Shown: positions 18,301 through 27,494, counted from the first letter of the stretch. The stretch: DNA of 64,000 nucleotides from Halomonas organivorans (GCF_014192055.1 NZ_JACHXM010000016.1:1-64000), one strand, 5' to 3'. The notes: generated from the sequence alone by a model not told the origin. Translations and numbers: made by a program.

Positions 18301-18742
18301 CGCCTACTCGCGGTTCTTCATGTTCGGCCCTTGGTGCCGGGGTGAATCGGCACTTACTATGGCCTCTGCTGACGTTTGGTGGCCCATCCCCTCGCCTCTC
18401 GACGCCGGTAGCACTGTGGCAGGCCATCAGACCTCCCAGGGTAAGACGCGCGACCTTCCCGCTTATGCCTGTCGGATTTACGGCATGGCGTTCCGTGCAA
18501 GTACTGGGCTTTGATGATTGGTGCCATCTCACCCCGCCATGCCGCCTCATATCCGCTTCCTGTTCGTCAGGCCAGCGTTTTGCCTCGGGCTGCCTTCGGA
18601 TTCCCCCTCGCGGCGGACACCCTTGCCGTCGGCTAGCACTTCCCCTTGCCGGGCGTGCAGGGGACTTTCACCCCCAAGTCATCCCGAAACACCACTTTCA
18701 GGAACAGCGCCAATCAGGCGCTGCGCGCCATGCCTGGCGCAC

Positions 18743-18774
18743 ACCAAGAAGACGGCCGACACGAGCCGGCCGTC
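18743..18774 (-). terminator. Pilin gene terminator, interrupted downstream by the intron
   Basis: On the minus strand GACGGCC, a ten-base loop and GGCCGTC are followed by TTCTTGGT, then the first base of the intron. It lies 68 bp after the pilin stop and matches the terminator-type target of class C introns. Confidence 0.75.
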
Positions 18775-18842
18775 ACTTTACACAAGGTCTTTCGTCGAGC
18801 AGTCATCTTGGATAAAAAAGACTGCTGCCAACTTCAACTTAA

Positions 18843-19202
18843 TTAACTTCCGACTCTTATCGTCCCGGATGCATCATCAGTCCCAGTGCCAGAATCATAA
18901 TCAATCAAATTGCTATCATCGCCACTTACTCCTACTCCACATTCATCTGCATAATCGTCGCCAAAGACTTCTGCTAGAGTAGGATCAGCTTCATCACTTG
19001 CACGCTCAGCGGCGACAGCAGTACCAAAAGATCTAGCCTCGGCTTTGCAGGCAGCGTCTGCTGATCTGTCAACATAATTTTGGTATTGAGGAATCGCAAT
19101 CGCGGCCAAAATCCCGATAATCGCGACGACAATCAGCAGCTCGATCAGCGTAAAGCCGCCTTGAGCACTCGGCATCCTTTTCTGCATGATCTGTACGTTC
19201 AT
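18843..19202 (-). CDS. pilA: Type IV pilin (major pilin or minor variant)
   Basis: 119-residue prepilin. The 16-residue leader ends in GG, followed by [13 protein letters not shown], with the prepilin-peptidase site G16-F17 and the essential glutamate at mature position 5. The hydrophobic N-terminal helix leads into a small acidic globular domain with a pair of cysteines (C90s region and the earlier DAACKAEA). AAGGAGG lies six bases before the ATG. At about 103 mature residues it is short for a PilA (usually 140-150), so fibre properties may differ. It is divergent from pilB and pilC, which would assemble it; pilD lies 26 kb away. Confidence 0.93.
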   Translation of the reverse strand: MNVQIMQKRMPSAQGGFTLIELLIVVAIIGILAAIAIPQYQNYVDRSADAACKAEARSFGTAVAAERASDEADPTLAEVFGDDYADECGVGVSGDDSNLIDYDSGTGTDDASGTIRVGS

Positions 19203-19559
19203 CGTTTACCTCCTTGCCTTGATCGCATCACGTCGCCTGACGGCAGACTTCGCGTTCGGGCGCCACCTTGCCGAAGGTTGCTGCAGCGTCCCTGGCAGCC
19301 GAGCTCGCCAACAGGCCGGTTTATCTACAATTGGCCCATACCGCCCACTCACTTACACTAAGTTACAGCCCGCATGCCTGCAAGTTTGCCATCCGACCCG
19401 TTGAAGCGCCTCATACCCCCAGCCATACGATAGATGGCCATGCATCATCATACTAAAGTCTTACTCAATACCCACCGTCGCTGGGCGGGAGCAAGGCATA
19501 AGGACTAGAATCTTGGCTATGCAACCTTAGACCGTCGCTCCATCCGCCCAGGGAACTGC
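19203..19559. other. Divergent promoter region between pilin gene and pilB
   Basis: 357 bp without a gene. It should contain the promoters of pilA (minus) and pilB (plus). No convincing sigma-54 -24/-12 element or sigma-70 promoter could be assigned by eye. Confidence 0.5.
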
Positions 19560-21365
19560 ATGAACGACAACCACTCCGCTTCTGCCGAACACCCCAAGCC
19601 GACGACTACCCCTGACTCGCGCCCTTCTCAGGCGCTGGGCCGCAGCAGAGTGCGTCATGGCATGCGAGGTCTGTCCCGACGGCTGGTGGAGGAAGGGCTG
19701 TTGAACGAGGCCGCGGCCACCCGCGCCGAGCAGGAGGCCCACGACTCGGAGGTTTCGCTGCTGGAGCACGCCATCCGAACCGGCCTGGTCTCGGCCCGAC
19801 AGGCCACCTTGGCCGCCGCTCGAGAATACGGCCTGCCCATCATCGATCTCGACGCCCTGCGCCATCAAAGCCTGCCGCCCGCCCAGGAGTACCCGGAACG
19901 CATTCTGCGCAAGCTGGGCGTACTCCCCCTGCATCGTCATGGGCATCGACTCACGGTCGCCGTGCCCTACCCGAGCACCCTGGCCCTGCTGGACGAGCTA
20001 CAGTTCGCCACCGGCTTGACGCCGGAAGGCATCCTGGCACCGGTGGACCAGTTGGGCCCGGTGGTCGAGGCCTACCTGTCGCATGGCGAGGCATCGATGC
20101 TCGATGAACTCACGGCCGCCGACGACGGCATCGGCGAGCTGCAGTACGAAGATGAGGCCACCGACGCTCGCAACGAATCGCAGGCCAGCGCCACCGCCAG
20201 TGACGACGCGCCGATCGTCAAGTTCGTGAACAAGATCCTGCTGGATGCTATCCGCCGCGGTGCGTCGGATATCCACTTCGAGCCTTACGAGACCAGCTAT
20301 CGGGTGCGCTTTCGCATCGATGGCCTCCTCCACGATGTGGCCCATCCACCCTTTGCCATGCGCACGCGTATCGCCGCACGCCTCAAGGTGATGTCGCGGC
20401 TGGATATCTCCGAGCGCCGCCTCCCCCAGGACGGCGCCATCAAGCTGAAGATATCGTCCACGCGTTCCATCGACTTTCGCGTCAACTCGCTGCCTACCGT
20501 TTACGGCGAAAAGCTGGCGCTGCGGATCCTCGACCCGGCCTCGGCGCAGATGGGCATCGAGGAGCTCGGCTTCACCGCCGAGCAGCGCGCCATGTACGAG
20601 GCGGTACTGGACCAGCCGCAGGGCATGGTCCTGGTGACCGGCCCCACCGGCAGTGGCAAGACGGTGACGCTCTACACCGGCATCAACATGCTCAACGAGA
20701 TCGAGCGCAATATCTGCACCGCCGAAGACCCGGTGGAGATCAAGGTCCCTGGAGTCAACCAGGTCAATGTCTTGCCCAGGATCGGCCTGGACTTCGCCAG
20801 CGCCCTGCGCGCCTTCCTGCGGCAGGACCCTGACGTGGTGATGGTCGGTGAGATCCGCGATCTGGAAACCGCCGAGATCGCCGTGAAAGCCTCACAGACC
20901 GGCCATCTGGTGCTCTCCACCGTACACACCAACTCCGCGGCAGAGACGCTGACGCGCCTGGCCAACATGGGCGTGCCCCCCTTCAACATTGCCAGTTCGG
21001 TGAGTCTGATCATTGCCCAGCGCCTGGCGCGGCGACTGTGCCATCACTGCAAACAGCCGACCGAGATTCCCCGTGAGACGCTGCTGGCACAGGGTTTCAG
21101 CGAGACCGAGGTCGACGGCGCAGCCCTGTTCGAGCCCGTTGGCTGCCAGCACTGTACCCAAGGCTTCAAGGGCCGCGTCGGTATCTACGAGGTGGTACCG
21201 ATCAGCGAGTCGATGAGCCGCCTGATCATGACCCACGGCAACGCCATGGACTTCGACGCCCAGGCTCGCGAGGAAGGCCACCCGGACCTGCGGCGCAGCG
21301 GGCTGATGAAGGTCATCCAGGGAGTGACTAGCCTGGCCGAGGTCAATCGCGTGACAACGGATTGA
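19560..21365 (+). CDS. pilB: Type IV pilus assembly ATPase
   Basis: 601-residue hexameric ATPase that drives pilus extension at the inner membrane. An N-terminal MshEN/PilZ-like-binding region precedes the GspE core. Walker A GPTGSGKT lies at about residues 361-368, followed by Asp box and Walker B/His box sequences (FLRQDPDVVMVGEIRD, TGHLVLSTVHTN). A C-terminal four-cysteine zinc site (CHHCKQP, CQHCTQG) is present. It starts with ATG at 19560, and pilC follows 82 bp later across a period-7 repeat. Confidence 0.96.
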   Translation: MNDNHSASAEHPKPTTTPDSRPSQALGRSRVRHGMRGLSRRLVEEGLLNEAAATRAEQEAHDSEVSLLEHAIRTGLVSARQATLAAAREYGLPIIDLDALRHQSLPPAQEYPERILRKLGVLPLHRHGHRLTVAVPYPSTLALLDELQFATGLTPEGILAPVDQLGPVVEAYLSHGEASMLDELTAADDGIGELQYEDEATDARNESQASATASDDAPIVKFVNKILLDAIRRGASDIHFEPYETSYRVRFRIDGLLHDVAHPPFAMRTRIAARLKVMSRLDISERRLPQDGAIKLKISSTRSIDFRVNSLPTVYGEKLALRILDPASAQMGIEELGFTAEQRAMYEAVLDQPQGMVLVTGPTGSGKTVTLYTGINMLNEIERNICTAEDPVEIKVPGVNQVNVLPRIGLDFASALRAFLRQDPDVVMVGEIRDLETAEIAVKASQTGHLVLSTVHTNSAAETLTRLANMGVPPFNIASSVSLIIAQRLARRLCHHCKQPTEIPRETLLAQGFSETEVDGAALFEPVGCQHCTQGFKGRVGIYEVVPISESMSRLIMTHGNAMDFDAQAREEGHPDLRRSGLMKVIQGVTSLAEVNRVTTD

Positions 21366-21396
21366 GGACCCGTCACTTCTCCACCGCCCCCGCATA

Positions 21397-21427
21397 ACGA
21401 CTCACGACTCACGACTCACCGCTCACC
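21397..21427. repeat. Heptanucleotide tandem repeat (ACGACTC)n
   Basis: Three perfect copies of ACGACTC and one variant (ACCGCTC) between pilB and pilC, ending 20 bp before the pilC start. Confidence 0.88.
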
Positions 21428-21447
21428 AGACCGCAGGAAATGCCAGC

Positions 21448-22680
21448 ATGCCCACCGCCACCATGCGCAAGCCGCAAAAGTTGAAGCTCTATCGCTGGCG
21501 ATGGTCCGGCAAGGGGCCACAGGGTCGCAAGATCGGCGGTGAGATCATCGCCTCGAGGCGCATCGAGGTCGAGCGCGAGCTCACCAGCCAGAACATCATC
21601 GTCAAGAGCATCCGCCGCAAGAGCGGCATCGGTAGCGGCATGGGAAAGGTCAAGCCGCGCGATACCATGCTGTTCGCACGCCAGATGGCAACCATGATCC
21701 GCGCCGGAGTCCCGGCCATGCAGGCATTCCAGGTGGTGGCCGAGAGCATGAAGAAACCGGCCATGCGCGCCCTGGTACAGGAATTGATGAATGAGGTGGC
21801 CGCCGGTGCCAGCTTTTCGGAGGCACTGAGGCGTCATCCGCACGACTTCGACCGGCTGTTCTGCAATCTGGTGGAGGCCGGCGAGCAATCCGGTTCGCTG
21901 GACCGCATGCTCGAACGCGTCGCCACCTACAAGGAAAAGGTTGAGTCCATCAAGTCGCGGGTGAAAAAGGCACTTTGGTACCCGGCCGCGGTGATTGCGG
22001 TGGGCATCGGGGTCACCGCCCTGCTGCTGATCAAGGTGGTGCCACAGTTCGAAGGCCTGTTCCGCGGCTTCGGCGCCGAACTGCCGGCGATGACACGCAT
22101 GACGATTCAGCTCTCGGAACTCGCCCAGCAATACTGGCTCAGTGCGCTGGGTGTCGTGGTGATCGCGCTTTTCCTTATCCGGGCCGGCATCAAACGCTCC
22201 GACACCTTCGCCTACCGCATGCACACCCTGTCGTTACGCCTTCCGGTGGTGGGCGACATCCTCGACAAGTCCTGCGTGGCGCGCTTCTCACGCACCCTGG
22301 CCACCACGTTCGCAGCCGGGGTACCGCTGGTCGAGGCGCTGGAAACGGCCGCCGGCGCCTCCGGGAACAAGGTCTACGAACGTGTGGTGCATCAGATTCG
22401 CGATGACGTGGCCACCGGTCAACAGCTGCACTTCGCCATGCGCCTCAGCGAACGCTTCCCGGCCCTGGCCGTGCAGATGGTCGGTATCGGCGAGGAAGCC
22501 GGCGCCCTGGACGCCATGCTCAACCGCGTCGCGGACTATTACGAGGAGGAAGTCGACAACAAGGTCGATGCGCTCACTTCCCTGCTCGAGCCCTTCATCA
22601 TCGTGGTACTCGGCATGCTGGTCGGCGGCCTGGTGATCTCCATGTATCTACCGATCTTCGAGCTGGGGACGGTGATTTAG
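21448..22680 (+). CDS. pilC: Type IV pilus inner-membrane platform protein
   Basis: 410-residue polytopic protein of the GspF/PilC family with two homologous halves (LFARQMATMIRAGVPAMQAF and FSRTLATTFAAGVPLVEALE) and three membrane helices. It connects PilB to the growing pilus. In Pseudomonas the peptidase gene pilD and coaE follow directly, but here psrA is next on the opposite strand and pilD-coaE-yacG lie about 22 kb downstream. Confidence 0.96.
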   Translation: MPTATMRKPQKLKLYRWRWSGKGPQGRKIGGEIIASRRIEVERELTSQNIIVKSIRRKSGIGSGMGKVKPRDTMLFARQMATMIRAGVPAMQAFQVVAESMKKPAMRALVQELMNEVAAGASFSEALRRHPHDFDRLFCNLVEAGEQSGSLDRMLERVATYKEKVESIKSRVKKALWYPAAVIAVGIGVTALLLIKVVPQFEGLFRGFGAELPAMTRMTIQLSELAQQYWLSALGVVVIALFLIRAGIKRSDTFAYRMHTLSLRLPVVGDILDKSCVARFSRTLATTFAAGVPLVEALETAAGASGNKVYERVVHQIRDDVATGQQLHFAMRLSERFPALAVQMVGIGEEAGALDAMLNRVADYYEEEVDNKVDALTSLLEPFIIVVLGMLVGGLVISMYLPIFELGTVI

Positions 22681-22723
22681 GGGTAAGGGGACAAGGCGCG
22701 AGAAGCCTGTCGAACCTCGGGCC

Positions 22724-23368
22724 TTACCCCGGCAGCGGCGCCTGCATGGCAGAAACCACGACAGGCCGCAGGCGAAGCACCAGATCGCTCACCGAGACGC
22801 GTTCGCCATAGTCGTGCTCGGCGATGTCGCGCAGCGCATCCAGCCCAGAGAGGGTGAAGATCACCGAACCGAGGATGAAATGCAGGCGCCAGAAGCGTTC
22901 GGCATCCGGCAGCTCCGGCGTGGCTCGCCTCACCAGCTCGGTAAAGCGGGTGAAGACATCGCCGTACTCGCTCTGAATGTAACCACGCAGGTGGCCCTGG
23001 GCCTGACTATAGGCGAGCCCCAGCAGACGCATGAATACCTTCAGGCTGTTGCGCTCGGCCGGCACCTCGAGCACCGTCCTGGCCATGGTCTCGAGCAGCT
23101 CTTCCAACGGAATCTCGCTTCCATCCCGTTCATGTCGGGCTTCCAGCTCATCCAGCGCACGGTGAAAGCGCTCGGTAAAGGGATCGAGATAGCGCGCGAA
23201 GACCGCCTGGATCAGCGACTTCTTGGAACCGAAGTGATAGTTGACTGCAGCCAGGTTGACCTTGGCCTTGCTGGTGATGTTGCGCAGCGACGTCTCGGCG
23301 AAGCCGCGTTCGGCGAACAGCACCTCGGCGGTATCGAGAATGCGAGTGACGGTATCGGGCTGGGCCAT
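22724..23368 (-). CDS. psrA: TetR-family regulator PsrA
   Basis: 214-residue repressor that strongly resembles Pseudomonas PsrA. The N-terminal helix-turn-helix region (ILDTAEVLFAERGFAETSLRNIT ... AVNYHFGSKKSLIQAVF) and the segment FMRLLGLAYSQAQGHLR agree closely. PsrA senses long-chain fatty acids and controls beta-oxidation and rpoS in Pseudomonas. The gene is divergent from lexA, the same neighbourhood as in Pseudomonas. A PsrA-type operator lies in the shared intergenic region, consistent with autoregulation. Confidence 0.88.
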   Translation of the reverse strand: MAQPDTVTRILDTAEVLFAERGFAETSLRNITSKAKVNLAAVNYHFGSKKSLIQAVFARYLDPFTERFHRALDELEARHERDGSEIPLEELLETMARTVLEVPAERNSLKVFMRLLGLAYSQAQGHLRGYIQSEYGDVFTRFTELVRRATPELPDAERFWRLHFILGSVIFTLSGLDALRDIAEHDYGERVSVSDLVLRLRPVVVSAMQAPLPG

Positions 23369-23414
23369 CGTGTCAATCCGGGGTAGGCAGAGGTTTAAAT
23401 TGAACGCTCAGTTA

Positions 23415-23428
23415 GAAACGATTGTTTG
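23415..23428. promoter_or_regulatory. Putative PsrA operator
   Basis: GAAACGATTGTTTG matches the published PsrA consensus G/CAAAC-N2-4-GTTTG/C. It lies about 47 bp upstream of the psrA start, positioned for autorepression. A second palindrome, CGTTTGAAACG, is at 23486-23496. Confidence 0.65.
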
Positions 23429-23578
23429 AATCTTCGTACAGTCTAAGACAGTGAGGGATTTACCTCAACGAGGTCAAGCGCCATACGTTTGAAACGAGTC
23501 AACTTCCTGGATGCGGAAGGGCTGGCCGACAGCCTCTGCTGACGGTACAAGATGGCTTTTACTGGATGGAATCCCATG

Positions 23579-23594
23579 CTGTATACTTAACCAA
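23579..23594. promoter_or_regulatory. SOS (LexA) box upstream of lexA-dinB
   Basis: CTGTATACTTAACCAA has the CTG-N10-CAG layout, with one change in the last base (CAA). It lies 32 bp before the preferred lexA start, as expected for autoregulation. Confidence 0.7.
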
Positions 23595-23625
23595 TAATCG
23601 CCTAGCCATCCGCTCCGGAGGTCGC

Positions 23626-24288
23626 ATGACACGCCCCCTCACGCCACGCCAGCAGAACGTCTACGACTTCATCGTCAAGACCATGAACGAGTTGGGCTAT
23701 CCCCCCACCCGAGCGGAGATCTCCCGGGCACTGGGGTTCAAGTCGGCCAACGCCGCCGAAGAGCATCTGCGCGCCCTGGAGCGCAAGGGGGTCATCCGGG
23801 TGATCCGCGGTACCTCAAGGGGCATCCGCCTTCCCGTTCAGGAGGCCGAACCTGCCGCCGCCGGAGAGGCCTCCAACGACGAGCCGAGCCAAGGTCTGCC
23901 GATCATTGGCGAAGTGGCCGCCGGCAGCCCCATCCTCGCCGCCGAACACATCGACCGTTACTGCCCGCTGCCTCCCGAGTATTTCACCCCGCGAGCCGAC
24001 TACCTGCTTCGGGTGCGGGGTCTGTCGATGAAGGACGTGGGCATCCTGGAGGGTGACCTGCTGGCCGTGCATCGCACCGACCGCATCCGCGACGGCCAGA
24101 TCGTGGTGGCGCGTCTCGAGGAGGAAGTGACCGTCAAGCGCTTCCATCGCCAGGGGCATCACGTGCGGCTCGAGGCGGAGAATCCCGACTTTGCCGCCAT
24201 CGAGATTGACCTGCGCCACGAGGCACTCGAGATCGAGGGCATTGGCGTGGGGGTGATACGCGGCGGCAACGGTCAGGCGCTAGCCTGA
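23626..24288 (+). CDS. lexA: SOS repressor LexA
   Basis: 220-residue repressor of DNA-damage genes. The N-terminal winged helix-turn-helix ([13 protein letters not shown]) is followed by the self-cleavage site Ala99-Gly100 in EVAAGSP and the catalytic pair Ser134 (GLSMKD) and Lys171 (VTVKRF). The ATG at 23626 follows GGAGG. The frame is open back to 23566, but that start would put the LexA box inside the gene. dinB lies 43 bp downstream, so the two form an SOS operon. No sulA-like gene is present between or after them. Confidence 0.96.
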   Translation: MTRPLTPRQQNVYDFIVKTMNELGYPPTRAEISRALGFKSANAAEEHLRALERKGVIRVIRGTSRGIRLPVQEAEPAAAGEASNDEPSQGLPIIGEVAAGSPILAAEHIDRYCPLPPEYFTPRADYLLRVRGLSMKDVGILEGDLLAVHRTDRIRDGQIVVARLEEEVTVKRFHRQGHHVRLEAENPDFAAIEIDLRHEALEIEGIGVGVIRGGNGQALA

Positions 24289-24331
24289 CGCAGGCTACGC
24301 CCGCCTGGCGTCGAGCCACCATACGAATGAC

Positions 24332-25387
24332 ATGAACTCACAGCGCAAGATCCTGCACGCCGACTGCGACTGCTTCTACGCGGCGGTCGAGATGCGCGAT
24401 GATCCCAGCCTGCGCGATATTCCCCTGGCCATCGGCCGCTCGCGCGAGCATCGCGGGGTCATCGCCACCTGCAACTATCCGGCTCGGGCCTACGGCATTC
24501 ACTCGGCGATGCCTACAGCCCAGGCCCTGCGCCTGTGTCCTCACCTCACCTTGCTGCCCGGCGACTTCGACAAGTATCGCGAGGTATCGCGGCAGATCCA
24601 GACGATCTTCCATGAGCTGACGCCCCTGGTCGAGCCACTCTCGCTGGACGAGGCCTACCTGGATGTGACTGGCGTCGAGGGCTTCCAGGGTAGCGCCACC
24701 TGGATGGCGCAGTGGCTCAAACGGGAGTGCCTGGCCCGAACCGGCATCACGGTGTCGGTGGGCGTCGCGCCTGCCAAGTTCCTGGCCAAGGTGGCCAGCG
24801 ACTGGGACAAGCCCGATGGCTTGACGGTGATACCGCCGGAGCAAGTGGACAGCTTCGTAGCCAGTCTGCCGGTCAAGAAATTGCATGGCGTCGGACCTGC
24901 CACCGGTGCGCGACTGGAAGCCTTGGGCGTAGGAAACTGCGCGGAGCTTCGACGCTTGCCACGCGAGCGATTGATCGAGGAGTTCGGAAAGTTCGGCCAC
25001 CGGCTGTTCGAACTGGCCAGAGGCATCGACGAGCGTCCGGTGAAGATCGAGCGAGAACGCAAGTCAGTGAGCGTCGAGACCACCTTCGACAGCGACCTCC
25101 CCGACCTCGGCCAGGCCAGGGACGGCCTGGCGCCTCTCTGCGACCGGCTCGAGGAACGCCTGGAGCGCCATGGACGCCCGGCGATCGCCGGGCTGTTCGT
25201 GAAGGTCCGCTTCGACGACTTCAGCCTGACCACCCTCGAGAGCCGCGGCCAGGCCATCGACCGGCCCAGCTTCGAGCGCTTGCTGGCACAGGCCTGGGCC
25301 CGCGCCGAACGGCCCGTGCGGCTGCTGGGGGTGGGCGTGCGATTGCAACCCGAAGCCGCCCGCCAGCAGTTGACCCTGCCACTATAG
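24332..25387 (+). CDS. dinB: DNA polymerase IV (Y-family, translesion)
   Basis: 351-residue error-prone polymerase. Catalytic acidic residues are in HADCDCFYAAVE (Asp11) and SLDEAYLD (Asp-Glu pair near 105). Helix-hairpin-helix sequence KKLHGVGPATGARL and a little-finger domain follow. The last six residues, QLTLPL, form a beta-clamp-binding motif. Co-transcribed with lexA and so under SOS control. Confidence 0.96.
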   Translation: MNSQRKILHADCDCFYAAVEMRDDPSLRDIPLAIGRSREHRGVIATCNYPARAYGIHSAMPTAQALRLCPHLTLLPGDFDKYREVSRQIQTIFHELTPLVEPLSLDEAYLDVTGVEGFQGSATWMAQWLKRECLARTGITVSVGVAPAKFLAKVASDWDKPDGLTVIPPEQVDSFVASLPVKKLHGVGPATGARLEALGVGNCAELRRLPRERLIEEFGKFGHRLFELARGIDERPVKIERERKSVSVETTFDSDLPDLGQARDGLAPLCDRLEERLERHGRPAIAGLFVKVRFDDFSLTTLESRGQAIDRPSFERLLAQAWARAERPVRLLGVGVRLQPEAARQQLTLPL

Positions 25388-25422
25388 CGCCCGTCGCCCG
25401 TCGCCCGTCGCCCGTCGCTCAG
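25388..25422. repeat. Heptanucleotide tandem repeat (CGCCCGT)n
   Basis: Four perfect copies of CGCCCGT and one variant (CGCTCAG) starting on the base after the dinB stop codon and reaching the 3' end of the opposing gene. Confidence 0.9.
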
Positions 25423-25757
25423 TTTATTCGATCGATGATTTGCACTTCATGCAGCGCGACCCCATGACGCCGTGCCGCCTGACATCGTTCGTCGTTGCTT
25501 TCCTTGCTGGCCAGCCGGTAAATGGCGACACGGCGTGGCAGGAACACCAGCTCCGCCAGGGCCCAGGCCACCAGGAAACCACAGCCGGCCAGCCACCAGC
25601 CGGTGGGATCGAAGCCTAGTGCCAGACCATAGCTGATCACCGGGGTCATCAGCAGGGCGAACCAAAGCTGATGCAGGCCAAGAAAGCGATGGTCACTCAG
25701 CAGTTGGCGGCGGATCAGCCTGGCAGAACGCGCTACAGGGGAAGCCGTCAGGGTCAT
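25419..25757 (-). CDS. Hypothetical small membrane protein
   Basis: 112-residue protein with two hydrophobic segments (LWFALLMTPVISYGLALGF and WWLAGCGFLVAWALAELVF) between basic termini, suggesting an inner-membrane hairpin. No family recognised. It converges on dinB with its end in the period-7 repeat. The start codon is ATG but no clear ribosome-binding site is seen, so it is moderately supported. Confidence 0.55.
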   Translation of the reverse strand: MTLTASPVARSARLIRRQLLSDHRFLGLHQLWFALLMTPVISYGLALGFDPTGWWLAGCGFLVAWALAELVFLPRRVAIYRLASKESNDERCQAARRHGVALHEVQIIDRIN

Positions 25758-25929
25758 GTCGAGTCTGAGCCACTACGAAGATGGCCTTACTGTGACAAAC
25801 CTGGCGCCGATCAATCCCCACATCACGCGCCTAAAGCACTCGCTAATTCAGCTAAAGTTACATTAAAGATACTTTTTGACACATATCGACACTTGAGAGA
25901 CGCCGATTCACTTCCTGGCGGCAACGCCA

Positions 25930-26601
25930 CTACTTGGTATCGATATAGCGATGGGCGTTGAAGGTGGCGACCCACTCGGGGTGATAGACCATCAGGATGC
26001 TCATCAACATGCCGGTGATGAAGGCTTCCGAAGGCATCAGCAGCGGCAGGAAGCGGGCATACTCCAGGGCCTGGTGCATCGACTGGATATCGGTAGCACC
26101 GAGCGCCATCAATCCAACCGCGGCCAGCCCACTGCCCAGCGCGGTGAACGCCGAGCCGAAGAAGGCGCACACGAACAGGAAGACCATCAGATGATCGGGC
26201 AGGCGTCGGTCGACCCATCGCCAGACGAGGCTGATGATCAGCACCGGCACCACGCCGGTCACCAGCACATTGACGCCCAGCAGTGGCCAGGCATCCCGCC
26301 CCAGCAGCACCATGGCCAGGTTCACCAGGGTCACCGACACCAGCGCCAACGGCGCCTTGAACAGCAGCGTCAGCAAGGCGGTGAACATCAGGTGAAGGGT
26401 CAGCCAGTCGACCGCCTGGGCCCTGAGCAACCACAGGAGCATGACCATGACAGTGGCCGCCAACCAACGATGCTGAAGGGCACGATCGACCAGTAGCGCC
26501 TGCCAAGGACGACGTGTCAGCGCCAGCCCGAGAAAGGCCAGTGACATGCCGCTTCCCAGCCACAGCAGCCAAGGCGCCAGCACCGGCTCGGAAAAGGACA
26601 T
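25930..26601 (-). CDS. CbiM-like energy-coupling-factor permease
   Basis: 223-residue inner-membrane protein with about six to seven hydrophobic segments, resembling the CbiM substrate-specific component of nickel/cobalt ECF transporters (VNVLVTGVVPVLIISLVWRW, MPSEAFITGMLMSILM). The ATG at 26601 is preferred; the same frame is open far into purU. The usual partners CbiN, CbiQ and CbiO are absent here, and the typical metal-binding N-terminus (MHI) is missing, so metal transport is uncertain. It lies 38 bp after the purU stop and is probably co-transcribed with it. Confidence 0.62.
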   Translation of the reverse strand: MSFSEPVLAPWLLWLGSGMSLAFLGLALTRRPWQALLVDRALQHRWLAATVMVMLLWLLRAQAVDWLTLHLMFTALLTLLFKAPLALVSVTLVNLAMVLLGRDAWPLLGVNVLVTGVVPVLIISLVWRWVDRRLPDHLMVFLFVCAFFGSAFTALGSGLAAVGLMALGATDIQSMHQALEYARFLPLLMPSEAFITGMLMSILMVYHPEWVATFNAHRYIDTK

Positions 26602-26639
26602 CGCGCCGCTCCCGATTGCGGTACGTCCTCGCCGGCGAT

Positions 26640-27494
26640 CTAGGCGAAGACCACCGTCTTGTTGCCATGCACCAGCACACGATCCTCGAGATGCCAGCGC
26701 AAGCCGCGAGCAAGCACGGCCTTCTCCACGTCGCGGCCAAAGCGCACCAGATCGTTGGGCGTGTGACAGTGGCTGACGCGATGGATGTCCTGCTCGATGA
26801 TCGGACCGGCATCCAGGTCTTCGGTGACGTAGTGGCAGGTGGCGCCGATCAGCTTGACGCCACGCTGGTACGCCTGATGGTAAGGCTTGGCACCGGCGAA
26901 GGACGGCAAGAAACTGTGGTGAATGTTGATCACGCGACCGGCATATCGCTCGCAGAGGCTGGGCGGCAGGATCTGCATGTAGCGCGCCAGCACCACGCAA
27001 TCGGCCCGCGTTTCATCAACCAGGCGTTGCACCTCGGCGAAAGCGACCGACTTGTCGTCGGGATCGACCGGGACGTGATGGTAGGGAATACCGTGCCACT
27101 CGGTCAGCGAGCGCATGTCATCATGATTGGAAATCACCGCGGCGATGTCGCAGTCGAGCTCATTGGCGGTCCAGCGATACAGCAGGTCCACCAGGCAGTG
27201 GCTCTCGCGGGATACCATCAATACCACGCGACGACGCTGATGGGTATCGGTCAGCGCCCAGTCCATGCCGAATTCATCGGCAATGGGTGAGAAGGCATCG
27301 CGCAAGGCCTCGGCGGACATACCGATGGAATCGGCCAGGATCACGTAGCGCATGAAGAAGCGCCCCGACTCCAGGTCGGAGTGTTGGCTGGCTTCGGTGA
27401 TGGAGCCGCCCTGGCCGGTAATGAAACTCGAGACGCGCGATACGATCCCCAATCTATCGGGGCAGGAAACCACGAGCCGGTAATAGTGTGACAT
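26640..27494 (-). CDS. purU: Formyltetrahydrofolate deformylase
   Basis: 284-residue enzyme hydrolysing 10-formyl-tetrahydrofolate to tetrahydrofolate and formate, balancing one-carbon pools and supplying formate for purine synthesis. An N-terminal ACT domain (about residues 1-80, YRLVVSCPDRLGIVSRV) precedes the formyltransferase-like catalytic domain with VINIHHSFLPSF and the HYVTEDLDAGPII segment that holds the catalytic Asp. The ATG at 27494 gives family length; the open frame extends 44 codons further without homology. Confidence 0.94.
   Translation of the reverse strand: MSHYYRLVVSCPDRLGIVSRVSSFITGQGGSITEASQHSDLESGRFFMRYVILADSIGMSAEALRDAFSPIADEFGMDWALTDTHQRRRVVLMVSRESHCLVDLLYRWTANELDCDIAAVISNHDDMRSLTEWHGIPYHHVPVDPDDKSVAFAEVQRLVDETRADCVVLARYMQILPPSLCERYAGRVINIHHSFLPSFAGAKPYHQAYQRGVKLIGATCHYVTEDLDAGPIIEQDIHRVSHCHTPNDLVRFGRDVEKAVLARGLRWHLEDRVLVHGNKTVVFA

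Larger units (their letters stand above)
16819..18742 (-). mobile_element. Group II intron, bacterial class C (IIC), about 1.92 kb
   Basis: A complete intron on the minus strand. The 5' end reads GTGCGCCAGGCATGG at 18742. About 440 bp of ribozyme domains I-III follow, then the maturase gene (16891-18300). Domain V begins right at the maturase stop (about 16858-16892) and carries a CGC catalytic triad as in class C introns. Domain VI is a GGGGGAG/CTCCCCC hairpin, followed by CTACTCGAT at the 3' end (16819). The 5' end abuts the T tract of the pilin terminator, the known insertion preference of class C introns. End positions are good to about two bases. Confidence 0.88.

Noticed and set aside
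19380-19400. Sigma-54-like TGGCA ... TTGC sequence on the minus strand upstream of the pilin gene
   Set aside because: Spacing between the GG and GC elements is 7 bp, not the required 10 bp.
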